Assembly (NCBI GenBank): GCA_037783545.1
Contig: JBBELK010000483.1
Location: forward strand, 33,038 to 97,037
Length of the DNA stretch: 64,000 nt
Direction of reading: 5' to 3'
Source of the DNA: Henricia sp. BOLD:AAB3569
Lineage: Eukaryota > Echinodermata > Asteroidea > Spinulosida > Echinasteridae
Shown piece by piece: positions 8,826-18,551 of this stretch. The translations under genes were made by a program, and so were the position numbers. Position 1 is the first letter of the stretch; the number at the start of each line of letters is the position of its first letter. The notes beneath the pieces are model-generated. The model was not told where the DNA came from, did no database searches, and saw only the letters and a list, made by a program, of their open reading frames with translations.

Positions 8826-11075
8826 ATGATGGCAACAGACGTCGATGGCATGTTGGCCGAAATTTTGGCAGACAGTGGCTCAGAATCAGAGGAAGGTTCC
8901 ATTCAAGATGAGTCTTCTGACGACGATCCAGAAACGGCAGAAGACGGCATTACTGCAGCATTTCGTGAGGTAATAATGGAATTCGGTAATAATTAATACT
9001 AATTCTTTGGTGAACATTATCAGCAGCATGATCGGTGTTATGTTAATGAATCAATTAGGCTAATGTAATTCACCAGGCCCAGTATTTTTGTAGGCCCACC
9101 CCTAACGTCGGCCTATATAGGTCTATGGGGTTACAAATGCTGAAATTGAGAAATGTACATCATTACATGTAGTTAAAAAATGGCTCAATCAGTCTTGGTG
9201 ACCAAATCCCTCCCTCCCCCCCCCCCCCCCCCCCTCTGAAAATCTGAAAGTAATTCCCAACATTCCTACAACACAAAAGAAGGGGGCTGTCCCGCTTGCC
9301 AAATATCTTGCAAATGCTATAAGCTGCTTTGAAAGAAATGAGGAAATTTGCATCTTCAAAATTTCGCATAAAATTGAACAGTTATTGGCAACGACCTTAA
9401 TAGAGGGTGCCATTTTTTTCTTGTTTCCTTGTTTGCAACTACAAAGATTATACTCTAATGTTATAGTTTGTTTTTGTTGCAGCTTACCGACCAACCTGAC
9501 CACCTGCCAAAATCGAGCAAGACTGCGAAGGTAGATTTCCGATCCGGTTGGGAGCAACGAGACCATTTCCAGTGTCCGACTGTGCCCTTCACGGGGAATC
9601 CTGGCCCGACCGGCGACTTTGCTACGCTCTCAGCAGTGGAGATCTTCAAGCTGTATTTCTGTGACCTTGTGTGGCAGATGCTGGTGAACGAGACTAATCG
9701 CTATGCGCAACAAACAATAGACTCTAACCCTGATAAACAAGTTTCCTGGCACCCGACCAATATTCCAGAAATGATGGCATTTGTGGCACTTATCGTTGCT
9801 ATGGGCATGAACAAATCATCTCAATATAGAATGTACTGGTCGACATCTGAACTGTTTAGCTTGCCATTCTATCCGTCGATCATGTCACGCAATCGGTTCC
9901 TTTCAATTCTGAGATTCTTTCACATATCCAATAACCAAATTGCTCAGACAGCCTCGGCTAAACGTGACAAACTTTCCAAAGTTCGACCCTTGATAGAAGT
10001 ACTCGTCCCGAAGTTTCTAAACCTGTATAACCCTGCGCAGAATTTGTCTCCAGACGAGAGCATGTTAAAATTCAAGGGACGATTAAGTTTTGTTCAGTAC
10101 ATGCCGAAAAAACCAATCAAACGGGGTATGAAAGCCTTCTCCCTGAATGAATCAAAAACAGGGTACACATGTAATTGGAAACTATACACGGGAAGTGAGA
10201 ACACCCAAACTGTTTATGTTGCACACATAAGTTCAGACTGCCCGCATCCAAACATACTGACCAAGCCCGCAAAATTAGTCATTGATCTGGTCCAGGGACT
10301 TGAGAATAAGGGTCATATACTATATTGTGACAATTACTTCAATAGCCCAGCTCTTGTAGCTGAACTGTCTGAACTAGGATTCGGGTGTTGTGGTACTGTT
10401 CGGTACATGACCCAGGGGATTCCCCATGTTGCGAACCCCAAAAAACACAAAATGAAGAGAGAAGATGTCCCCCTTTTTTGGGTAAAAGGTGGGCAGTTGT
10501 GTATCGTTTGGCAAGACAAAAAATCGGTAACACTTTTAACAAATATCGGGAACTCTGATGTGTCAAAAAAGCAAATTCGTTGCAAGAAGAGCACAAGTGG
10601 ATTTCGTGACGTTCTGAAGCCAAATTGTGTTGACCTGTATAATTTGAATATGGGAGGTACTGATGTTGCAGATCAATGTTTTCAGTACTACAATCATACG
10701 CACAGGAGTTTAAAATGGTGGAAACGAATTTTTTTCCGTATGCTCGATATTTGTATTGTCAATAGCCGAGTAATTTTTAACGGCATAGAGGGCAACAGAC
10801 ATGTCAGTAACCTAGATTTTCGTGTAGGTATTGTACAAGGCTTGCTGTTAGGTTGGGAACGTACTAATGCAACAAGTCGGCCGAGATACCACATTCCTAT
10901 TGATTTGGCAAGACAACAACACTATCCTGGCAAAAACCGCAATGGAAAGAAACGCGACTGCATTGTTTGTAGCAACCGCACATTAAACAGGCGAAAACAG
11001 ACCCGGATGATCTGTAAAGAATGTAATAAACCAATGTGCACAGTTCCTTGTTTTGAAAAATATCATACCAAATGA
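8826..11075 (+). CDS. piggyBac transposase, copy 1 (two exons)
   Basis: Cut-and-paste transposase that excises and inserts the element at TTAA sites. Exon 1 is 8826-8969 (48 codons, acidic, EDS-rich). The intron 8970-9482 has a GAG|GTAATA donor and a TTTTTGTTGCAG acceptor, and both sides are phase 0. Exon 2 is 9483-11075. The predicted protein is 578 residues, close to the family norm. The DDD triad is visible in SPDESM (about D239), YCDNYF (about D331) and GGTDVADQ (about D442). The C-terminus has the cysteine-rich zinc domain (CIVC, CKEC, then C and H near the end) that binds the element ends. I chose ATG 8826 over 8643 because of the TATA box between them. No stop or frameshift is seen. 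AATAAA at 11115-11120, supplied by the tandem junction, could replace the lost 3' end. Confidence 0.9.
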
Positions 11076-11736
11076 TAAGTATGTATATGTACAATCTGCT
11101 CGCCTTCAAATCTGAATAAATTTCCAAAATAGACCGTATCGAACAGCTGCCATCTTGTAGGGCGACTTTTGACATTTAAATTGTCAACAGTGTAAGCACA
11201 AAAAGTGCAACCATGCATGTCCTCAAGGAACAAAGAAACTGCCCTACAAGATGGAAGCCATTCGATACAGCCTATATTGTTAGAACTTAAATCCTATTTT
11301 TCAAATATTCGGTTTTGAAAAATCGCACGGCGCAGCAAACAATACAAAGGTGTGGACAAGATAGTTTCATTGCAAAATGCAATAAACGCCATATCGGGGG
11401 GGGGGGGGGGGGGGGGAAATGAGATAATGGTGTCAGTAGCTTCTCGATTGGTGTTCCTATACATTTCTCAATATGCCAAACATGGATATATAGCATTTTG
11501 CGATGAAAGGCTACTTTACAAAAGCACAGGAAGGTAAAATCCAGCAGAATACACCATCAAATGTATTACATTGCCACACGAAAGTATTAAAACAAACAAT
11601 TGTTGATAACATGAAATATTTCATTTTTTAAAACATTTACTTCTATATACTACATGTATACATGTAGCAATAATATAATAGTATGTGACTTTGTAAACTG
11701 CACCTTCATTTTAAAGTGAAGAATTCGAGGCACCAG

Positions 11737-11944
11737 CCATTATTTATTTATTTACCACATCCAACAGCGGAGGGACCGCCAATTACAGGAATGGGAGCAA
11801 GTGTGGTAATGGGAGCAAATGAGCTTGAGTGCCTTGCTCAAGGGCACCACAACCAGTCGCGGCCCGGAATCGAACCTACATCCTAGTATACTAGCACAGG
11901 AAATTAAGTTCGACGCACTAGACCGCTCGGCCATAACACCCCAC
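11737..11944 (-). mobile_element. tRNA-derived SINE (unit 2)
   Basis: Duplicate of the SINE at 7258-7465, carried inside the second tandem unit, with the same A box, B box, central motif and ATTT-rich tail. Confidence 0.75.
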
Positions 11945-12190
11945 AGCAAGTGTTACACGCCAAAGGCTAATTACAGAAATAATTGCCTTTTCTGCCACAA
12001 GCAATCATATGCAACACGATATGTGGCAGACGGCATTGTTTCCACATTGTGTCTCAAACATCCAAGGAATTCCTTTCAGTTTTTAGGGTGGGGGAGGGGT
12101 TGGTGCGTTAACAAAAGGGAAGAGTGTGTTGAGGTATAGGGGCGTTAGGGGGAGTCCCTTTGCCACATATCGTGCTGGGTATACAAGCAA

Positions 12191-12465
12191 TATATGTGAC
12201 CCGCTCTGCAAAGATGTAGCATAAGTCACGCAGGCTAGGTCGAGTTTTTGCGACCGGAAGAAGAAATAGTGGCAGATCCACGCCATTAAAATACAAAAAC
12301 ACAATCGAAATTCCTGGCGGTGCCCAGATACCGCCTGGAATTTCCATTGTGTTTTTGTATTTTAATGAGCGTGGATCTGCCGCAGATTTCTTCTTATGGT
12401 TGCGAAAATTTGACCTAGCCTGCGCGACTTATTCTACCTTTTTGCAGAGCCGCGGGTCACATATA
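12191..12465. mobile_element. Foldback MITE with TATATGTGACCC ends (unit 2)
   Basis: Duplicate of 7712-7986 within the second tandem unit, apparently identical. Confidence 0.75.
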
Positions 12466-13200
12466 ACACAACACAGCAATCATATTGAATAACTCAACAG
12501 AAATATTTACATGGGATATGGAAGTTCAGGTGATTTTAAGACGGCAGTATATTTTATGGACGGAAAATAGTTCAAAATATATACAGTAATATTTATGGAC
12601 ACTGGAAATTATATATTCATTCCTAAAGAAAGTTTCGAAGGCACTTAATTTTCAACACTTCTTAAGTACAGTATATGACCGCAATATTGTTTCTGTGGAC
12701 CGATGTAAATGTACATGTACTTCAATAACGCACTTAAAAAAACCTGCACACAAAGAGTTAAATATGTACTAAAGAACTTTAACAAAAATGATTGAAATAA
12801 ATCGAACTGCTAAAGTTTAAGAAATGTAACATTTTCTTTTTTTTCCCAAATCTTTTTACCCCCTCCCCCGATACCTAAATAGATACTTGTTTTAAATTAT
12901 CCGAGTTTGACTTACGGATATTTTATTGTACATGTGACCTGTGTTCAGATTGAACTTTTGGGATAAAACTTAGTGAAATAATATGAATACCTTAACCCTT
13001 TCATTCCCGGAGGCGCCAAAAGGAGCCCTTTGTTTTTTTCGCTTTAATCCCAAAGGCACCAAATGGTGCCCGAGATTGTCTTTCAGTTGAGACCCAAGGC
13101 GACTTTTGTCACCACCTGCAAATGCTTTCAGAGTTTTTTGGTTTGGCGCCCTCTATTGGCATGAATGAAGACGGTTCAAGTTTTACACGCGCGCCCGCCC

Positions 13201-13208
13201 TATATAAA
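13201..13208 (+). promoter_or_regulatory. TATA box of piggyBac transposase (copy 2)
   Basis: TATATAAA, 104 bp upstream of ATG 13305, identical to the copy 1 arrangement. Confidence 0.55.
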
Positions 13209-13304
13209 TTCACAAAACTAAAAAGGGACAACAATAGGTGGGTTTGCCGTGAATACATAAAAGGGGAGGACGCACAGTACAGACGCCATTTGCATCCTGA
13301 AACT

Positions 13305-15555
13305 ATGATGGCAACAGACGTCGATGGCATGTTGGCCGAAATTTTGGCAGACAGTGGCTCAGAATCAGAGGAAGGTTCCATTCAAGATGAGTCTTCTGAC
13401 GACGATCCAGAAACGGCAGAAGACGGCATTACTGCAGCATTTCGTGAGGTAATAATGGAATTCGGTAATAATTAATACTAATTCTTTGGTGAACATTATC
13501 AGCAGCATGATCGGTGTTATGTTAATGAATCAATTAGGCTAATGTAATTCACCAGGCCCAGTATTTTTGTAGGCCCACCCCTAACGTCGGCCTATATAGG
13601 TCTATGGGGTTACAAATGCTGAAATTGAGAAATGTACATCATTACATGTAGTTAAAAAATGGCTCAATCAGTCTTGGTGACCAAATCCCTCCCTCCCCCC
13701 CCCCCCCCCCCCCCTCTGAAAATCTGAAAGTAATTCCCAACATTCCTACAACACAAAAGAAGGGGGCTGTCCCGCTTGCCAAATATCTTGCAAATGCTAT
13801 AAGCTGCTTTGAAAGAAATGAGGAAATTTGCATCTTCAAAATTTCGCATAAAATTGAACAGTTATTGGCAACGACCTTAATAGAGGGTGCCATTTTTTTC
13901 TTGTTTCCTTGTTTGCAACTACAAAGATTATACTCTAATGTTATAGTTTGTTTTTGTTGCAGCTTACCGACCAACCTGACCACCTGCCAAAATCGAGCAA
14001 GACTGCGAAGGTAGATTTCCGATCCGGTTGGGAGCAACGAGACCATTTCCAGTGTCCGACTGTGCCCTTCACGGGGAATCCTGGCCCGACCGGCGACTTT
14101 GCTACGCTCTCAGCAGTGGAGATCTTCAAGCTGTATTTCTGTGACCTTGTGTGGCAGATGCTGGTGAACGAGACTAATCGCTATGCGCAACAAACAATAG
14201 ACTCTAACCCTGATAAACAAGTTTCCTGGCACCCGACCAATATTCCAGAAATGATGGCATTTGTGGCACTTATCGTTGCTATGGGCATGAACAAATCATC
14301 TCAATATAGAATGTACTGGTCGACATCTGAACTGTTTAGCTTGCCATTCTATCCGTCGATCATGTCACGCAATCGGTTCCTTTCAATTCTGAGATTCTTT
14401 CACATATCCAATAACCAAATTGCTCAGACAGCCTCGGCTAAACGTGACAAACTTTCCAAAGTTCGACCCTTGATAGAAGTACTCGTCCCGAAGTTTCTAA
14501 ACCTGTATAACCCTGCGCAGAATTTGTCTCCAGACGAGAGCATGTTAAAATTCAAGGGACGATTAAGTTTTGTTCAGTACATGCCGAAAAAACCAATCAA
14601 ACGGGGTATGAAAGCCTTCTCCCTGAATGAATCAAAAACAGGGTACACATGTAATTGGAAACTATACACGGGAAGTGAGAACACCCAAACTGTTTATGTT
14701 GCACACATAAGTTCAGACTGCCCGCATCCAAACATACTGACCAAGCCCGCAAAATTAGTCATTGATCTGGTCCAGGGACTTGAGAATAAGGGTCATATAC
14801 TATATTGTGACAATTACTTCAATAGCCCAGCTCTTGTAGCTGAACTGTCTGAACTAGGATTCGGGTGTTGTGGTACTGTTCGGTACATGACCCAGGGGAT
14901 TCCCCATGTTGCGAACCCCAAAAAACACAAAATGAAGAGAGAAGATGTCCCCCTTTTTTGGGTAAAAGGTGGGCAGTTGTGTATCGTTTGGCAAGACAAA
15001 AAATCGGTAACACTTTTAACAAATATCGGGAACTCTGATGTGTCAAAAAAGCAAATTCGTTGCAAGAAGAGCACAAGTGGATTTCGTGACGTTCTGAAGC
15101 CAAATTGTGTTGACCTGTATAATTTGAATATGGGAGGTACTGATGTTGCAGATCAATGTTTTCAGTACTACAATCATACGCACAGGAGTTTAAAATGGTG
15201 GAAACGAATTTTTTTCCGTATGCTCGATATTTGTATTGTCAATAGCCGAGTAATTTTTAACGGCATAGAGGGCAACAGACATGTCAGTAACCTAGATTTT
15301 CGTGTAGGTATTGTACAAGGCTTGCTGTTAGGTTGGGAACGTACTAATGCAACAAGTCGGCCGAGATACCACATTCCTATTGATTTGGCAAGACAACAAC
15401 ACTATCCTGGCAAAAACCGCAATGGAAAGAAACGCGACTGCATTGTTTGTAGCAACCGCACATTAAACAGGCGAAAACAGACCCGGATGATCTGTAAAGA
15501 ATGTAATAAACCAATGTGCACAGTTCCTTGTTTTGAAAAATATCATACCAAATGA
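13305..15555 (+). CDS. piggyBac transposase, copy 2 (two exons)
   Basis: Same gene as copy 1: exon 1 13305-13448, intron 13449-13962, exon 2 13963-15555, predicted 578 residues and identical as far as I can see. The DDD residues and the cysteine-rich C-terminal domain are intact. This copy sits between both TTAA-flanked termini, so it is the one that could mobilise its own element and also act on copy 1 or other relatives. The C-run in the intron is one base longer than in copy 1. Confidence 0.92.
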
Positions 15556-15608
15556 TAAGTATGTATATGTACAATCTGCTCGCCTTCAAATCTGCCCCCG
15601 CCCCCCCC

Positions 15609-15693
15609 CCCCGCCCCCCACCCCATTCAATGTTGAAGACTGGTTCGACAAGCCACGGATTCAAACCAACATTGAATGGGGTGGGGGCGGGGA
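15609..15693. repeat. C-rich/G-rich hairpin in piggyBac 3' region
   Basis: The left arm (15609-15636) ends CACCCCATTCAATGTTG and the right arm (15668-15693) starts CAACATTGAATGGGGTG, so about 26 bp pair around a 31-base loop. Outside the arms the sequence is poly-C on the left and GGGGAGGGGGAGG on the right. It lies immediately beside the tandem duplication breakpoint (15594) and is absent from copy 1. Confidence 0.8.
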
Positions 15694-16289
15694 GGGGGAG
15701 GGGGAGGGGCGAGAGAAAATACAAGTACATGCAGAAGTAGGGTTGAAGACACATCTTTTTAGACATTCAAGCATTTTTAATTTCTTAGATTTTTAACTTT
15801 TGAGTGCTTCATTTTCTTTTGTATTGTATACTTTTTAGGTATTTTCATTAGGATTTTCTTTTCTATATTGATGTACGAGTACAGGGCCTTGTATTACCAG
15901 TTTGTATTACTTTTGTTGTGTAAAAACTAGCTTGAAATTACACTTAATAAATAAAAAGATGCACACTAAATTTCTCTTATTTTTGTATGATTTGTGTCAT
16001 CAGGTGTACACAAAATCATCAGAGCTATTTAGTGCATGTAAACCACAGAGGGCTCACTAAGCTTCAATGAAATGTCTCCCAAACCAGTGGGTCTCTAGTG
16101 ACACTGGGCTCGTAATTGCTGTGGTAAACAAGGGTACTGTCTTATATGAGTGGGTGGTATTGAAAGGGTTAACAACAAAGGCTCATCATATAATTTGCAA
16201 TAACCAAACATCTTAGTTCATGAGTTGACAAGAAAAAAACAAAACTCAAAACAACTCTATTAAAGTGTTGATAACAATAGTAACAAACA

Positions 16290-17497
16290 GCCTGTTTACA
16301 CTTGATCACGACCTCGGGGTCGAACACCGAGTTTGGGATTAGCCCCGGATCACAAAATGCGTGTAAACGCTCTCGGGACCAATTTGGCCCCGGATCAGAC
16401 TCCGAGATTTTGGTCTCATGTCGGTGGAGGGTCGAACCCTGAGCTCAGGATCAGTTTGCAGTTAGATAAGCAATTAATCTTACCGCATTTGCTCCACAGC
16501 CATTGCAGGGGAAAAGCCCACAAAATTCAAGTGGCCTTGCACACTTTACATGTACACCGAGTTCTGTACATACACACGTAGAGCATAACCTTTGACTGCA
16601 ACTTCTGGCGCTGCGCTCGAGATCAATTACAGAATAGGCCTTTTCCCACTACCCACCTCCGACCCGGGTAACTTTTCTACCCGGGTAGCGGTAAATAACC
16701 CGGGTTACATTTAACCCGGAGTTTCTTTTCACACGACAAGCGTTAACCCGGAGAAGCACTTACCCGGGTCGTCTCTTACACGGGTACAACAGCGACCCTT
16801 TTCCCACGGCATTTCTGCATGCGCACGTACCCAGGTACCCCAATCAGCACAAATACCTAGAAACCATTGCGTGTGGAAAATCGATCGATCGATCAGGCTG
16901 CGCACGCACACACAGACATGGCGGACGACACAGAAAAATCGCTGGCAATTTTGCTGTTAATATTTCGCATGTTTAATAATATTTATCGATGTGTGCTTTA
17001 TCACTGGCACCACGCGTATTTTGTTGTACACTACCTTCAGAAGAGTACCAGTTTGACAGTGCCATTCAAGCGCGGGCGCACTTGCAACCTTTGACCAAAT
17101 CATTATTGCGGCAAGAATTTAACTCGCTAAATAGGCTACCCGGGTAGGCTATTGTCGTCGTTTCCCACGACAAACGTTAACCCGGAGATTCGTCTCAAGG
17201 TCGCCGTTAACCCCGAGATTGGTGGGTTAACCCACCTCCCGAGCAGGGCTAGAAATTACCCGGGTTAAGTGGCATTTTTGGCCAGATAACCCGGGTAATT
17301 CGTAACCCCGAGATTTGCAGTGGGAAACAAACCCTTAACCCGGGTAATCTCGGGGTTAAATTTTTCTGTTACCCGGGTTATCTCGGGGTTAAAGTGTCGT
17401 GGGAAAAGGCCTAATGTAAATGCGGCACTCCGAATCATTGCGGTTAACATTGATGCATTCAGATTGATCCCGAGTTCGGGACCAGTGTAAACACGGT
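16290..17497. mobile_element. TIR element with GTTTACACTGGTC ends (host of nested element)
   Basis: The left end CCTGTTTACACTTGATC and the right end GACCAGTGTAAACACGG are inverted copies, and GTCCCGAACTCGGG-like words recur in both subterminal zones. The middle is filled by another element (16637-17411). The sequence CAAACA occurs just outside both ends and could be a target duplication. No transposase is recognisable, so it is a non-autonomous DNA transposon of unassigned superfamily. Confidence 0.6.
16637..17411. mobile_element. TIR element GGCCTTTTCCCAC, nested, with CCCGGG repeats
   Basis: Perfect 13-bp terminal inverted repeats (GGCCTTTTCCCAC at the left, GTGGGAAAAGGCC at the right) are flanked by TA (16635-16636 and 17412-17413). 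Both subterminal zones are packed with variants of AACCCGGGTTA and AACCCCGAGAT, about nine CCCGGG in all, which could be transposase-binding sites. In the middle (16918-17091) is a short open frame beginning MADDTEKSLAILL, of unknown origin. It may be the remnant of a transposase first exon. Confidence 0.7.
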
Positions 17498-17571
17498 CAA
17501 ACACATTGAGCTTATTTCTGTCTAAGATGTTACTTTTTGTTATTACCTGTACATGTATAAACAAGTCAAGG

Positions 17572-18443
17572 TGTACTGGTCGTTAAGGAATTCGAGTCGG
17601 TCAATGGACAACCAGTAAGTGTCAACCAGAAAAACTAAACACGGATGGCCGAAGGTCAGGGCAACGGTTTCCAACAATGCTTTAATTTCTCGGTGAACTG
17701 CAAAGAATACATAAAAAACACTAATTAAGTAAACTTCACTACATCTACATGTAAAATACACTCGCCATTTGTAAATGTAAAAGGAATAACTGGTGCTCAT
17801 AAATCTGAATGCATAAAACAGCCAAAATAACTACATGTAATCGCTTCATGACATGAGATGTCATCTAAAGGACACCGTAGGATGCTTTAGTCCTTCAGAA
17901 TGGTAAAATGCGAAGACTACTAGAATTCATGGTCTCAAAGTAATCTGCCAATGCTTCTATAACTTACCGTACCGAGGTATATGGAACTAAAAATGCTCTT
18001 TACTATTTATATCAAGGCAGCAATTACTATAGATGATAAATCCTTCGATCTAAGCCAAGAAACTAGCTCTATTCTCTGATTCTTGTGTACAAAAAGACGT
18101 ACACAATGCACTAGTCTATGCAGGCACACAAAGTGTGATTTCCAAAGTTCACACAAAGTCCGTCTAAATACAGGAAAATATGAAGAGAAAACAATAAAAC
18201 TTACATGACTGTGGTGCTGGGATGTTCTTCTACAAAATAGCTCTTTTGGTAAACATTTCTAACAAGGGATGGTTGAATTATACTCAAAAATCTTACGAGT
18301 GTTGGTCGAAAATGGCAATATAAAATGGCTACTCAGCAGCATGGCTCTTAGACTGGTTTCCTGTCCACCGGACTGGTTTCCTGTCCACATGGACTCCAAA
18401 CAGTAGAAAGGCTACAGCGTCCTCATGGGGACTTACCATGACA
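17572..18443 (-). repeat. 3' LTR of BEL/Pao element
   Basis: 872 bp and a near-perfect match to 24806-25677. It includes a short internal direct repeat of ACTGGTTTCCTGTCCA near 18350-18395. One C/A difference from the other LTR is seen in that repeat. Confidence 0.93.
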
Positions 18444-18551
18444 CTCCCCGTCTAAAATTACCTACAGTAAACTTTTAAGATAAGAAAACATGTTAAACAT
18501 CAAACAATACATCACAGTAAATAACATCTGGTCGGTACTGAAGAAAGACAT

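Larger units (their letters stand above)
6630..11114. repeat. Tandem duplication, unit 1 (4485 bp)
   Basis: This block is repeated head to tail at 11115-15594. The start AATAAATTTCC follows the PAN exon stop here and follows the piggyBac 3' sequence at 11115. The only differences I saw are homopolymer lengths: 27 versus 21 G (6911 and 11396) and 19 versus 20 C (about 9216 and 13695). It contains a SINE, a foldback MITE and a piggyBac element lacking its right end. The identity implies a very recent event or an assembly duplicate. Confidence 0.93.
8513..11114 (+). mobile_element. piggyBac element, copy 1, right end missing
   Basis: The left end is TTAA (8513-8516) followed by CCCTTTCATTCCCGG, the TTAA target plus a CCCTTT-type terminus expected of piggyBac. 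Subterminal GGCGCC and GGCACCAAATGGTGCC palindromes lie just inside. The copy keeps the whole transposase gene but stops at 11114, where tandem unit 2 begins, so it lacks its own right terminus. It could use the right end at 16169 only as a larger composite. Confidence 0.88.
11115..15594. repeat. Tandem duplication, unit 2 (4480 bp)
   Basis: Second copy of the 6630-11114 block. At its right end the sequence runs on into the rest of the piggyBac element, so this copy is at the original end of the element and unit 1 was cut at 11114. The right breakpoint (15594) abuts a C-rich/G-rich hairpin at 15609-15693. Confidence 0.93.
12992..16172 (+). mobile_element. piggyBac element, copy 2, complete
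   Basis: The left TTAA is at 12992-12995 followed by CCCTTTCATT; the right end is ATTGAAAGGG followed by TTAA at 16169-16172. The body between is 3173 bp. It contains a TATA box, an intron-bearing transposase gene and, downstream, a C-rich/G-rich hairpin and AATAAATAAA polyadenylation signals at about 15945-15957. The termini are inverted over about 10 bp (CCCTTTCA[A/T]T). Nothing in the coding region is visibly broken, so this is a candidate autonomous element. Confidence 0.9.

Noticed and set aside
8643..8996. Independent 117-residue acidic protein
   Set aside because: The frame has an in-phase splice donor at 8970 matching the acceptor at 9482, and a TATA box lies inside it, so it is exon 1 of the transposase plus upstream noncoding sequence.
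9468..11075. Host-domesticated piggyBac-derived (PGBD) gene
   Set aside because: Transposon ends with TTAA duplications flank the same gene in copy 2, so it is a mobile element gene.
17543..17800. A small membrane-like protein repeated at 24747-25034
   Set aside because: It lies within the BEL LTRs, so the repetition is LTR identity and not gene duplication.
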